Assembly (NCBI RefSeq): GCF_016863655.1
Contig: NZ_BOPH01000015.1
Span: 1-64,000 of the forward strand
Reading direction: 5' to 3'
From: Virgisporangium ochraceum
GTDB taxonomy: Bacteria > Actinomycetota > Actinomycetes > Mycobacteriales > Micromonosporaceae
Length of the DNA stretch: 64,000 nt
The translations under genes and the position numbers were made by a program. This document shows positions 48,926 through 57,375 of this stretch, in pieces. Position 1 is the stretch's first letter, and each line of letters opens with the position of its first letter. The notes under the pieces were generated by a model. That model searched no databases. It saw only the letters and a program-made list of their open reading frames with translations, and was not told where the DNA came from.

Positions 48926-49867
48926 TCAGCCGCCGGTGCGGAGGCGGCTCAGCCAGGCCTGCGCGTCGGCGAAGTCGCGGTCGCTGGTGCCTGCCGGCGG
49001 GGGAACCGGGTGCTCGCCGGGCTGGGCCGCGCGCGGGTACGAGCCGAGGAACCGGACCTCGCTGGCGACCCGGCGCAGTCCCATCAGAGCCTCGCCCATC
49101 CGGGCCTCGTTGAGGTGACCGGTGCAGTCGAGGAAGAACGCGTAGCGCCCCAGCCGCTCGCCGGTCGGGCGCGACTCGATCCTGGTCAGGTTCACCCCGC
49201 GCACGGCCAGCTCGGTCAGCACGGCCAGCAGCGCACCCACCTCGTCATGGGCGATGTAGACCGCCAGCGACGTCAGGTCGTCACCGGTCGGTGGTGGCGG
49301 CGGACCGGGCCGGGTCACCAGGGCAAACCGGGTCATCGCGTCGGGATGGTCGGCGATGTCCTTGGCGAGCACCGTCAACCGGCTGCGGGTGGCGCCGATC
49401 TCGGCGCAGATCGCCGCCGGATACTCGCCGGCGGCCACGGCGGCCGCGGCCGCACCGTTGGAGAGGACGTCGACCACGGTGGCGCCGGGCACGTGGTCAC
49501 GCAGCCACTGCCGGCACTGGGCCGACGCCTGCGGGTGCGCCGCCACCGACGCGATCCCGGCGAACGGCAGCGCGCTCGCCGCCGCCAGCACGAACTGCAC
49601 CGGCAACACGACATCCCGCGTGATCATCAACGGGTCGCCGCTGGCCAGCTCGTCGAACGTGACCCCCACCGCCCCGCCGATCGAGTTCTCCAGCGGCACG
49701 AGGGCCGCATCGGCGTCACCGGCGCGCACCGCGTCGAGTGCTTCCGGCACGCTGCGGGCGGGGATGCGGGTGCCGCGCGCGGCCGCGGGGATCGTCAGCA
49801 GCGCCTGCTCGGCGAACGTGCCTTCGGGGCCGAGGAAGACGAAGCGTTGCGGGGGTACTCCGGGCAT
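48926..49867 (-). CDS. pheA: Prephenate dehydratase
   Basis: A 313-residue enzyme that converts prephenate to phenylpyruvate in phenylalanine synthesis. The catalytic domain carries FLGPEGTFAEQAL, VPLENSIGGAV and the active-site threonine motif MTRFALV. The C-terminal ACT domain (about residues 200-285) has the ESRP phenylalanine-binding motif (LTRIESRPTGERLGRYAFFLD), so feedback inhibition by Phe is expected. Start ATG 49867, 10 nt downstream of the lipoprotein gene on the same strand. Confidence 0.95.
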   Translation of the reverse strand: MPGVPPQRFVFLGPEGTFAEQALLTIPAAARGTRIPARSVPEALDAVRAGDADAALVPLENSIGGAVGVTFDELASGDPLMITRDVVLPVQFVLAAASALPFAGIASVAAHPQASAQCRQWLRDHVPGATVVDVLSNGAAAAAVAAGEYPAAICAEIGATRSRLTVLAKDIADHPDAMTRFALVTRPGPPPPPTGDDLTSLAVYIAHDEVGALLAVLTELAVRGVNLTRIESRPTGERLGRYAFFLDCTGHLNEARMGEALMGLRRVASEVRFLGSYPRAAQPGEHPVPPPAGTSDRDFADAQAWLSRLRTGG

Positions 49868-49877
49868 GGGGTAGACC

Positions 49878-50462
49878 CTACGTACCCGGCGTGGCCGTCG
49901 GTGTCGGAGTCGGCGTCGGGGTGGGTGTCGGGGTGGGCGTTCTCGTGGTCGTCGTCGCGGTCACGGAGTCGCAGCCGAGCACCGAACGCAGCCCGGTCGG
50001 CGCGCTGACCCGCACCGCCGGGATACACGGGTTGCTGCCCGCCGCCACGACCGTGAGCGCCGCCGGATCGCCCCGGGTGACCGCGTGCACCGTCTCGTGG
50101 TTGGGCACGCTCAACACGGTGTACTGCCACGTGCCCGCACAGGTCGGCTGCGTGGTCACGGTGATCTGGACGCTGGCCGCCAGGTTGAGCTTCGGCCGCA
50201 CCACCGCGATCACCTGGTTGGCGGTCGGCCGCCCGTTGCAGCTGACGGCCACGTACTCGCTGAAGCCCGACGCGCTCGAAGGGACCGACGGGGGCGGCAG
50301 CGGCACGGGAACCCCCGAGTCCGGTGGCCCGTCGGCCGCCGACGGTGGACGCGCACTCGGGTCGCGGGTCGGCTTCACGGGATCCAACGCGCAGGCAGAC
50401 GTCAGCGCACCGATGATTAAGATCATCGATGCAAAGGAACCAGTGACGCCCGGCCGCCGCAT
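49878..50462 (-). CDS. Lipoprotein with Thr-Pro repeat tail
   Basis: A 194-residue lipoprotein (signal MRRPGVTGSFASMILIIGAL, lipobox TSAC near residue 24). A Pro/Ser-rich stretch leads to a compact domain with three cysteines (VAVSCNGRPTANQVIAVV, QPTCAGTWQYTVL, NPCIPAVRV). The tail is eight or nine Thr-Pro units, encoded by GGTGTC/GGGGTG-like hexamers near 49893-49950 that may slip. Such Thr-Pro tails usually span the wall or carry O-glycans. Function unknown. Confidence 0.65.
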   Translation of the reverse strand: MRRPGVTGSFASMILIIGALTSACALDPVKPTRDPSARPPSAADGPPDSGVPVPLPPPSVPSSASGFSEYVAVSCNGRPTANQVIAVVRPKLNLAASVQITVTTQPTCAGTWQYTVLSVPNHETVHAVTRGDPAALTVVAAGSNPCIPAVRVSAPTGLRSVLGCDSVTATTTTRTPTPTPTPTPTPTPTATPGT

Positions 50463-50487
50463 CGCCCCTCCCCGACGAGGCGAAACG

Positions 50488-50979
50488 TTACACGGGGCTG
50501 AAGAACGTCAATGAACCGGCGACCGAGCCGGTATGACCGATCGGCGTGGCGATCGCGTCGAGCGTGACCACCGCGTCGCCGCACCGCACGCGGATCAACC
50601 CGCGGGCCAGCCGACCCGACGATACGGCCAGGACCGGCGGAACCTTGTCGACCTCCGACTTGGAGAGCTTGCCGCCGTCGGCCGAGAAGTCGATCAGGCG
50701 GAACGGGCCCTTGCGGAGATTGGAACCCACCGCGGACGAGGTGAGGCTCATGAGCTCGACGCAGGACGGTGACATCGCGACGATCACGCCGTCGGCGTCG
50801 ATGACCAGACAGGGCTCGATCGCGCTCGCGACCGCACGCACCCAGTGGTCGAGTGGATCGGCGAGCCGATCAGGATCCACAGCCGTTGCCTCGGCAGCGG
50901 CGGCAGCTTCCGGCACCGGGCGGGGTGCGGGAGGGGTGACGGGGCCGAAGTCGGTGATGGACAGTTCAACGTGGGGCAC
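50488..50979 (-). CDS. Small PAS-like sensor protein
   Basis: A 163-residue soluble protein. After a Pro/Ala-rich N-terminal 45 residues comes a PAS-like domain (AIEPCLVIDADGVIVAMSPSCVELMSL, later LIRVRCGDAVVTLDAIATPIGHTGSVAGSL). No output domain is attached, so it would work through a partner. GTG 50979 has GGGAGG upstream. The ligand is unknown, and the PAS call rests on pattern only. Confidence 0.6.
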   Translation of the reverse strand: MPHVELSITDFGPVTPPAPRPVPEAAAAAEATAVDPDRLADPLDHWVRAVASAIEPCLVIDADGVIVAMSPSCVELMSLTSSAVGSNLRKGPFRLIDFSADGGKLSKSEVDKVPPVLAVSSGRLARGLIRVRCGDAVVTLDAIATPIGHTGSVAGSLTFFSPV

Positions 50980-51092
50980 ATAGCCTCCCGTGGAGCTGTC
51001 GCGCCCAGGGGACGGAGCGCCTGTCAGGTACTGGCAAAGCGGCCACGCAACGACGGTACCGGCGGAGACACCGGTTTGTCAGGGCTAGTTTC

Positions 51093-51761
51093 TCAGGGCT
51101 GGGAATCGTTCTTGGACCACTCGTAGCGGTCGAATGCCGAGTTGACCCACGTTCCGGGGTGGTCGGCGTAGGCGTAGAGCTTCTTGACCGTCTTCGCGGC
51201 CAGCCGCTCGCCGCGCGAGTTCAGCACCCGGCCGAGCTCCTGGTAGGCGCTCACGATGCAGCCCTTGGGCATGCCGTAGAACGTGATGACGCCGCTGCCG
51301 GCGAACGCGAGCACCGGCATGACCGGCACGGAGATGCCGGCGACCCGGGACAGGGCGGTGGCGGCGAGGCGGGCGTTCTCCCGCGCCTCGAGCACGTACT
51401 TCGGCCGGCGACCGTCGATCTGCACCACGTCGCCGGCGAAGCCGACCTTGGCGCGGCCGTGGTCCTTGACCGTGATCGCGAACACGCCACCGGGGCCGAT
51501 CGCGAGGTACGTCATCGGAGCGGTACCCGCGACCTCACGCAGATCGACCACTTCCCAGCCCGGACCGAGCGAGGCGAGCTTCTGCGCCGTGCGGGCGTGC
51601 TTGGCCGCCACGCGACGCTGTGCCGCGGCCTCCCGGCGCGACCGCACCCACTCCGAGGGAGAGGTACGTGTCGAACTGTCCAGGAAGTCACCCGGAACGT
51701 GACCGGCAGGTGGCGCGGAGAAGATTCCAGGGCCGTCGCTCGAATGCAAGAGACCAGTCAT
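51093..51761 (-). CDS. NERD-domain protein
   Basis: A 222-residue protein. Residues about 60-175 match the nuclease-related domain: RRVAAKHARTAQKLASLGPGWEVVDL, then YLAIGPGGVFAITVKDHGRAKVGFAGDVVQIDGRRP. The ITVKD segment holds the D/E-x-K-type acidic and lysine residues of this PD-(D/E)XK-like fold. The C-terminal part (LNSRGERLAAKTVKKLYAYADHPGTW) is the usual helical cap. The role of bacterial NERD proteins is not established. Confidence 0.75.
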   Translation of the reverse strand: MTGLLHSSDGPGIFSAPPAGHVPGDFLDSSTRTSPSEWVRSRREAAAQRRVAAKHARTAQKLASLGPGWEVVDLREVAGTAPMTYLAIGPGGVFAITVKDHGRAKVGFAGDVVQIDGRRPKYVLEARENARLAATALSRVAGISVPVMPVLAFAGSGVITFYGMPKGCIVSAYQELGRVLNSRGERLAAKTVKKLYAYADHPGTWVNSAFDRYEWSKNDSQP

Positions 51762-52199
51762 CGCGCACCTCCACCTTCGCCTTCAGTTGTGGGTCCATAC
51801 ACCGTACGTGTCCGACTGTGTGCTAGGGGAGTGCTGGTAGACCTTTGAGGCGAGCGATGCGGATGAATACCGCATTCACCTGGTCCCTCATGTGTGTCCG
51901 CTTTCGCAGATACTGCAAAATCGTACCAAAGAACCGTCCGAAGGTCGGCTGTTGCTGACCGTAGGGACAATCTGTCACTCCGCCATATGTCAGATAGCTA
52001 CAAAGATCCATGTTGAGCAGCACCGATGCCGCCGTGGCCCATACTGTAGCGGCTACCAAGCGACCGCGCTGGGTGAAGATAATCACCCGACAGTGGGACC
52101 TTCGGCGGGACAGGCAGGCATGAATCAGCGATTCATCCGAAGCCCGGTTGTGCAAATAGCGCTCATCAAGACACTCCACGTTATCGCTAGTCTGGCTGG
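51762..52199. other. Gene-free, AT-richer region upstream of arcA
   Basis: This 438-nt stretch is visibly lower in GC (roughly mid-50s percent by eye) than its surroundings. I see no convincing gene: a minus-strand frame 51823-52011 (62 codons, starting MDLCSYLTYGGVTDC) lacks a ribosome-binding site. It may hold regulatory sequence for arcA and the NERD gene or be recently acquired DNA. Confidence 0.5.
52188..52193 (+). promoter_or_regulatory. -10 box of arcA
   Basis: TAGTCT ends 7 nt before the A of ATG 52200, matching a leaderless promoter; no ribosome-binding site is present. Confidence 0.5.
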
Positions 52200-53417
52200 A
52201 TGGCTGGCTCAATGGAGCATCGCGTCGACAGCGAAGTCGGCGTCCTCGGCACCGTCGTTCTCCACCGTCCGGGCCCTGAGCTGGCCCGGCTGACCCCGCG
52301 GAACAACGACTCCCTGCTCTTCGACGGCATCCCCTGGGTCCAGCGGGCGCAGGAGGAGCACGACATCTTCGCCGGGGCGCTGCGGTCACGCGGCGTGGAG
52401 GTGCTCTACCTCGCGGACCTGGTGGCCGAGGTGCTCACCGTGCCGGCCGCCCGGGCCGACCTCACCGAGGCCGTGCTGTCGGACGTCCGACTCGGCGACA
52501 CCCTGCGGGCCGCGGTCTCCGAGCACCTCGCCGGCCTCGGCCCGGCACAGCTCGCGATGACGCTCATGGCCGGACTCGCCCACGACGAGCTGAGGACCGG
52601 CTCGGGCCTGGTCTACGCGCTGATGGACCGCCACGACTTCGTCATCGACCCGCTGCCCAACCTGCTGTTCACCCGCGACTCGGCGGTGTGGATCGGCGAC
52701 CGGGTCGCGGTCACCAGCCTCGCGATGCCGGCCCGCCGCCGCGAGACCACGCTCACCGCGGCGATCTACCGCCACCACCCCCGGTTCACCGGCACCGAGC
52801 TCGTCTACGACCCGGCGCTGGAGTACCTCGAGGGCGGCGACGTGCTGGCTCTGGCGCCCGGCGTGCTCGCGGTCGGGGTCGGCGAACGCACCCGGCCGGC
52901 GGGGGCCGAGCGGCTCGCCCGTCGGTGCTTCGCGCTCGGGCTCGCGCACACGGTCCTCGCCGTGCCGATCGCGCAGGAGCGCGCCACCATGCACCTCGAC
53001 ACGGTCTGCACGATGGTCGACGTCGACGCGGTCGTCATGTACCCGAACATCGCCGACACGCTCACGGCCTGGACCGTCTCGGCGGCCCCTGACCCCACCG
53101 GCGAGCCGCGGATCAGCGGGCCGGAGCCGTTCCTCACCGCGGCCGCCAAGGCGATGAACATCGACACCCTGCGGATCATCGACACCGGCCTCGACCCGGT
53201 GACCGCCGAACGCGAGCAGTGGGACGACGGCAACAACACGCTCGCGATCGCGCCCCGCGTGGCGGTGGCCTACGAGCGCAACGTCGAGACCAACGCCCAA
53301 CTGGAGCGGGCCGGCATCGAGGTGATCCGGATCCCCGGCTCGGAACTGGGTTCCGGCCGGGGCGGTCCGCGATGCATGAGCTGCCCGGTCCTGCGGGCGC
53401 CGCTCAGCGAAGCGTGA
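52200..53417 (+). CDS. arcA: Arginine deiminase
   Basis: A 405-residue enzyme that hydrolyses arginine to citrulline and ammonia. All family motifs are present: [23 protein letters not shown], the catalytic His in [19 protein letters not shown] and the nucleophilic cysteine in [12 protein letters not shown]. No ornithine carbamoyltransferase, carbamate kinase or arginine-ornithine exchanger gene is adjacent, so it may act in acid tolerance or nitrogen release rather than in a full energy-yielding pathway. Probably leaderless. The last 14 nt overlap the convergent gene. Confidence 0.93.
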   Translation: MAGSMEHRVDSEVGVLGTVVLHRPGPELARLTPRNNDSLLFDGIPWVQRAQEEHDIFAGALRSRGVEVLYLADLVAEVLTVPAARADLTEAVLSDVRLGDTLRAAVSEHLAGLGPAQLAMTLMAGLAHDELRTGSGLVYALMDRHDFVIDPLPNLLFTRDSAVWIGDRVAVTSLAMPARRRETTLTAAIYRHHPRFTGTELVYDPALEYLEGGDVLALAPGVLAVGVGERTRPAGAERLARRCFALGLAHTVLAVPIAQERATMHLDTVCTMVDVDAVVMYPNIADTLTAWTVSAAPDPTGEPRISGPEPFLTAAAKAMNIDTLRIIDTGLDPVTAEREQWDDGNNTLAIAPRVAVAYERNVETNAQLERAGIEVIRIPGSELGSGRGGPRCMSCPVLRAPLSEA

Positions 53418-54294
53418 GCTGGCGGCCCAGCAGACCCTGGCGGGAGCGGCGCTCGGCCGGGGTCAGCGAGTCGGTCACCGTGAGGGCCTCGGCGTAGCGC
53501 TTGGCGAACTCGGCCAGCGGCGCGTCCCAGTCGAGGGCCGGCACGTCGTGCGGCAGGTCCCAGACCGGCACCAGCAGCCCGTGCGCCCGGAACATCCCGG
53601 CGAACCGGGTGCCGTCGCCGAGCCGGATCGCGTCGCCGGCCGCGAGCCGGGCCAGCGCGTCGAGCGCCGGGTCCTCGTCGTCGGGCAGTACCCAGCGGAC
53701 GTGCGCCTTGTCGGGCACCTGGCACCAGTAGGCGGCCGGCGCGGCGGCGAGCCGCACGGTCGGGTAGATCGACTCGTTGGCCCGCTCCATCGACTCCTTG
53801 ACGCGCGGGTCGTCGCCGGCGTCGGCGGCGAGCCAGAACTCGAAGCCCTCGTGCAGGGTCACGTCGAGCGGGGCGTCGGTGACCAGCACATCCTGCAGCC
53901 GGGGACCCGGGCCGGCGAGCGCCGGAACGGCGACCGGCTGCCCCGGCGCGGTCTGCACCGCCGACAGCAACGCAGCGGCCAGGTCGCGCGAGACGTCGCC
54001 GGAGTTCACCTGACGCTGCAGGCCGATGAAGATGGTGCCGTCGGCGCGGTGCATTGCCGGCCACGCCATCGGCAGCACGGTGGCCAGCACGACCGACCGC
54101 TCCCCCGCCTCGGCGACCAGCTGCGGAGCCAGCCGCAGCGGCGCGGACGCGGCGGGAACCAGTTCGCGCAGGGCTACCCACTCCGCTTCGTCGGCGAGGC
54201 CGGCGAAGGGACGGGGAACGTAGACATCGCGGACCTTCTGCCGCTTTTCAGTGCGTTTCTCGCGTTTATCGCCACGGGGGGATCTTTTGGCCAT
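53404..54294 (-). CDS. Conserved actinobacterial protein (DUF5926-like)
   Basis: A 296-residue soluble protein. It starts with a very basic tail ([20 protein letters not shown], a possible nucleic-acid-binding segment), then [29 protein letters not shown]. The body is alpha/beta and includes [33 protein letters not shown]. From memory it matches the family DUF5926, which is widespread in actinobacteria and without known function. ATG 54294. It overlaps arcA tail-to-tail by 14 nt. Confidence 0.65.
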   Translation of the reverse strand: MAKRSPRGDKREKRTEKRQKVRDVYVPRPFAGLADEAEWVALRELVPAASAPLRLAPQLVAEAGERSVVLATVLPMAWPAMHRADGTIFIGLQRQVNSGDVSRDLAAALLSAVQTAPGQPVAVPALAGPGPRLQDVLVTDAPLDVTLHEGFEFWLAADAGDDPRVKESMERANESIYPTVRLAAAPAAYWCQVPDKAHVRWVLPDDEDPALDALARLAAGDAIRLGDGTRFAGMFRAHGLLVPVWDLPHDVPALDWDAPLAEFAKRYAEALTVTDSLTPAERRSRQGLLGRQLTLR

Positions 54295-54325
54295 GGCGGC
54301 CAGCCTAAGACGTCTGGAAGATCAA

Positions 54326-54736
54326 TCAGCGCAACTCGGCCCAGACGCACTGGCCGAGTCCGTCACGCTCGACCCCCCAGCGGCGCGACAACGCCGCGAC
54401 GATCGCCAGGCCGCGGCCGTCGACCGCGTCGGCACTCGGGGGACGGATCATCGGCGCGTTCGAGTTGGCCGAACCGCCGTCGGTCACCTTGATCAGCAGC
54501 CCGCCGCCGACGAGCAGGTGCCACGCGACCCGCACCACGCCACCCGGCAACGGCAACGCGTGCCGCACGGCGTTGCCGACCAGCTCCGCGGCGATCGACA
54601 TGGCGTCTGACATCCGCTCCTGGGTGACCAGGCCGGCGAGCGCCGCCGACAGGCGCTGCCGCGCCACCCGGGCCCCGCGCGGCTGATGCGGAACAACGAC
54701 ACACCACGCCCGCTCGGCGGTGACAGCAGTGGACAC
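54326..54736 (-). CDS. HATPase-domain anti-sigma-factor-like protein
   Basis: A 136-residue protein made of one GHKL ATPase domain as in RsbW/SpoIIAB-type serine kinases: N box in AAELVGNAVRHALPLPG, G1 in IKVTDGGSANSN, G2 in VDGRGLAIVAALSRRWG. It lacks a dimerisation domain, as expected for partner-switching kinases. The start is GTG 54736, 3 nt after the stop of the histidine kinase gene, so the two are co-translated. It may relay the kinase signal to a sigma factor or an anti-anti-sigma factor such as the STAS protein at 17799 (inference). Confidence 0.78.
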   Translation of the reverse strand: MSTAVTAERAWCVVVPHQPRGARVARQRLSAALAGLVTQERMSDAMSIAAELVGNAVRHALPLPGGVVRVAWHLLVGGGLLIKVTDGGSANSNAPMIRPPSADAVDGRGLAIVAALSRRWGVERDGLGQCVWAELR

Positions 54737-54739
54737 GGG

Positions 54740-56230
54740 TCAACCCTCCCCGACGCTCACGTCAGCGCGCGGCAGCCGAACCTCAGCCACCGTGCCGCCC
54801 CCATCACGTGGGCGCAACGACACCCACCCATTCTGACGCTCGAGGATGCGGCGTACCAGATACAGGCCGAGCCCCACTCCGCCGTACCTCCTCTGGTCGC
54901 CCCGCTCCAGTTGCCAGAACCGCTCGAACGCCCGCTCGACATGCTCCGGACGAATGCCGACCCCCCGATCGGCCACCCGGAACCACACCGTCTGCTGGTC
55001 GGCCCCGGCGGTCACGTCGACGTGTACCCGAGCCGGCGAATACTTAACCGCGTTCGTCACCAGTTCGGTGACGACCGTCGCCAACCCGGCCCGGTCACCC
55101 GCCGCCTTCGGCACCGCCACCGGAAGCTCCAACCGGACCACGGCCCGGATGTCGGGCGCGAGATCGGCTGTCACCTCCCGCAACGCGTCGATCACATCGA
55201 AGGGTACGCCCGGCGCGCCATCGGTGAGCCCGGCGGCGTCGCTCGTGGTGGTGAGCAGGCGGTCGACCAGCCGGCTCAGCTCCCTTGCCCGCTGCCCCAT
55301 CACCAGCACCGCCTCGCGCCGGGCCGCCTCGTCGAGCGCCTCCCAGTGCTCGACGAGCGTGTCGGCGTACCCGCGGATCACCGTGACCGGCGTGCGCAGT
55401 TCGTGGCTCGCCACCGCGAGGAACAGGTCGCGCGACTGGTAGTTGTCGCGCTCGTCGGCCCGCGGCCGCATCGTGAGGGCCACGGCGTCGGAACCGGAGA
55501 CCCGGGTGGCCCGGATGCGGATCCACGTGCCCGCCGGCATCTTGTGCTCGACCAGCTTGCCCGGCGCGGGCAGCGGGAACGGGAACGGCTTGCCGGCCAC
55601 GTCGTGCATCGACAGGGAGGTGAGGCGCTCGGCCGCCGGGTTCCACGACCGCACGTGGCCGCTCGGACCCACCACCGCGATCGCCAACGACAGCGGGCTC
55701 AGGCGCGGGCCGGACTCGTACACCGGCAGCCCCACCCGGTCGGCGTACAGGTGACCGGCGCACGACGCGAGCAGCGTCACCCAGGCCCGCGCGACCTCGG
55801 TGAGCGGGCTCAGCGCGTCACGGAAATACAGCTGGATGGCACCGACCACCTCGCCGCCCACGCGGACGCCGACCAGTACGGTACGCCGGAACCCGGCCGT
55901 GAGCAGCGGCTCCAGGCCACTGCCCGGCTCGGTCATCGGCACGTCCTGCACCGCCGGGCCGGTCATGATCGCGGTGACGTTCGATGACCGCACGTCGACC
56001 GGCCGGCCGAGCATGAAGTCGACCCCACCGCAGACAGCCACCACGCGGCCGCCGCCCTCGCCGTACTCGACGAAGCTCGCGCCACCCGCCGTGGTCGCCG
56101 CGACACCGAGCTCGACGATCACCTGCAGCCCGTCGAGGCCGCCGGCGCCGGTGCTCGACGCGTGGACCAGGTCGGTCAGGCCGCGCAGCAGCTCACTCTG
56201 ATCCGGGGGAAGCTGGTCGAGCGCGGACAT
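54740..56230 (-). CDS. Sensor histidine kinase (GAF - PAS - HisKA - HATPase)
   Basis: A 496-residue kinase without membrane segments, so cytosolic. An N-terminal GAF domain (about 15-160, LLRGLTDLVHASSTG...GEVVGAIQLYF) is followed by a PAS domain (about 180-260, AIAVVGPSGHVRSWNPAAERLTSL). Then come HisKA with phospho-His in VASHELRTPVTVIRGYADTL, and the ATPase domain with ELVTNAVKYSPA, VADRGVGI and GGVGLGLYLVRRI. No response regulator is adjacent; the stand-alone receiver at 30571 is too far away to pair by context. ATG 56230 is chosen; no good ribosome-binding site is seen. Confidence 0.88.
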   Translation of the reverse strand: MSALDQLPPDQSELLRGLTDLVHASSTGAGGLDGLQVIVELGVAATTAGGASFVEYGEGGGRVVAVCGGVDFMLGRPVDVRSSNVTAIMTGPAVQDVPMTEPGSGLEPLLTAGFRRTVLVGVRVGGEVVGAIQLYFRDALSPLTEVARAWVTLLASCAGHLYADRVGLPVYESGPRLSPLSLAIAVVGPSGHVRSWNPAAERLTSLSMHDVAGKPFPFPLPAPGKLVEHKMPAGTWIRIRATRVSGSDAVALTMRPRADERDNYQSRDLFLAVASHELRTPVTVIRGYADTLVEHWEALDEAARREAVLVMGQRARELSRLVDRLLTTTSDAAGLTDGAPGVPFDVIDALREVTADLAPDIRAVVRLELPVAVPKAAGDRAGLATVVTELVTNAVKYSPARVHVDVTAGADQQTVWFRVADRGVGIRPEHVERAFERFWQLERGDQRRYGGVGLGLYLVRRILERQNGWVSLRPRDGGGTVAEVRLPRADVSVGEG

Positions 56231-56263
56231 GAGGGACAGTGTGCCGCGCCGGGGCACCTCCCG

Positions 56264-57058
56264 TCACCCCAGGTTCTCCCGCCTCTCCCGGCGAACATCG
56301 AGCTGCTGCCGCACGAAGCCCGGTCGGTCGCTGATGATGCCCGTGACACCCAACCTGTGGCACAGCTCGATGTCGGCCGGCTCGTTCACCGTCCACACGT
56401 ACACGCCGTTGCCGCGCTCGAGCAGCCGCTCCGCGAGCTGCGGCCGGGCCCTGAGCAGGCCGATTCCGGGTCCGCCGATCCGGGCGCCGTACGGCAGCTG
56501 GCCGCCGCGCAGCCCGGGCGGCAGCACCTCCATCAGGAACACCCGCGGCACCTGCGGAGCGTGCACCCGCATCCGCTGCAGGGCCAGCGGAGAAAAGGAC
56601 ATCATCGTGACACCGGCGGGGTCGTCGCGGTCGGGCCGGTCGAGGTTGAAGCGCTTCAGGAGCGCGGCCAGCGTCGGTTCGATGGCGCGGCCGCCGCGCG
56701 TCGGATGCTTCGTCTCGATCAGGACCCGCAGCGGACGGCCCGCCTCACGGACCGCTCCCAGAAGGCGCTCAAGGGTGAGCAGCTCCGCTGGCCGCTCCGA
56801 GTGCCACGAGCCGAAGTCGAGCTGCTGCAGCTCGGCCAGCGACTGGCGGCGCACCAGCCCCCGGCCGTTGCTGGTGCGTTCGAGCCGGCGGTCGTGCACG
56901 CACACGAGGTGCCCGTCGCGCGACAGCCGGACATCGCACTCCACGCCGTCGGCGCCGTCGGCGATCGCCCGGAGGTAGGCGTCGAGCGTGTGCTCGGGAA
57001 GGTCGTACGACGCGCCGCGGTGCCCGAAGACGAGCGCCTCAGATGACGTGCCCGGCAC
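56264..57058 (-). CDS. Glycerophosphodiester phosphodiesterase
   Basis: A 264-residue cytosolic GDPD that would cleave glycerophosphodiesters from lipid turnover to glycerol-3-phosphate and an alcohol. Catalytic residues are complete: VFGHRGASYDLPEHTLDAY, DGVECDVRLSRDG (metal Glu/Asp) and VHDRRLERTSNGRG; the later LIETKHPT supplies the third metal ligand. GTG 57058 follows GAGGAC and overlaps the rhodanese gene by 20 nt, so the two are coupled. Confidence 0.88.
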   Translation of the reverse strand: MPGTSSEALVFGHRGASYDLPEHTLDAYLRAIADGADGVECDVRLSRDGHLVCVHDRRLERTSNGRGLVRRQSLAELQQLDFGSWHSERPAELLTLERLLGAVREAGRPLRVLIETKHPTRGGRAIEPTLAALLKRFNLDRPDRDDPAGVTMMSFSPLALQRMRVHAPQVPRVFLMEVLPPGLRGGQLPYGARIGGPGIGLLRARPQLAERLLERGNGVYVWTVNEPADIELCHRLGVTGIISDRPGFVRQQLDVRRERRENLG

Positions 57059-57365
57059 TGCCGTCCTCGCCCACGACCGGCCGGCCGGCCGCCGCCCACG
57101 CGAACATCCCGCCATCGAGGTTGTAGACGTTGTCGAAGCCGCGCTGCTTGAGGTAGGCGACCACCTGTGCGCTGCGCCCGCCCACGCGACAGACCACCAC
57201 CACGTCGCGGTCCGTCGGGACCTCGTCGGCCCGCGTGGGGATCTGCATCATCGGGACGTGGTGCGCGCCCGGCGGGTGGCCGGCTGCCCACTCGTCGGGC
57301 TCACGCACGTCGAGCAGGTACGCGTCGTCGGCGACCCCGGCCGCGTCGACCGTCGGAACCATCAC
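57039..57365 (-). CDS. Single-domain rhodanese-like sulfurtransferase
   Basis: A 108-residue rhodanese domain with the active-site loop VVVCRVGGRSAQV (catalytic Cys near residue 59) and the CH2A-like DVREPDEWAAGH. It would transfer sulfane sulfur to thiols such as cyanide or a protein acceptor. It lies 10 nt downstream of the first LCP gene and overlaps the GDPD gene by 20 nt; all are on one strand and probably share a transcript. Confidence 0.9.
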   Translation of the reverse strand: MMVPTVDAAGVADDAYLLDVREPDEWAAGHPPGAHHVPMMQIPTRADEVPTDRDVVVVCRVGGRSAQVVAYLKQRGFDNVYNLDGGMFAWAAAGRPVVGEDGSAGHVI

Positions 57366-57375
57366 GGCGTCGAGC

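Noticed and set aside
51823..52011. Minus-strand 62-codon frame (MDLCSYLTYGG...) upstream of arcA
   Set aside because: No ribosome-binding site or leaderless -10 box, and no recognisable domain; treated as non-coding.
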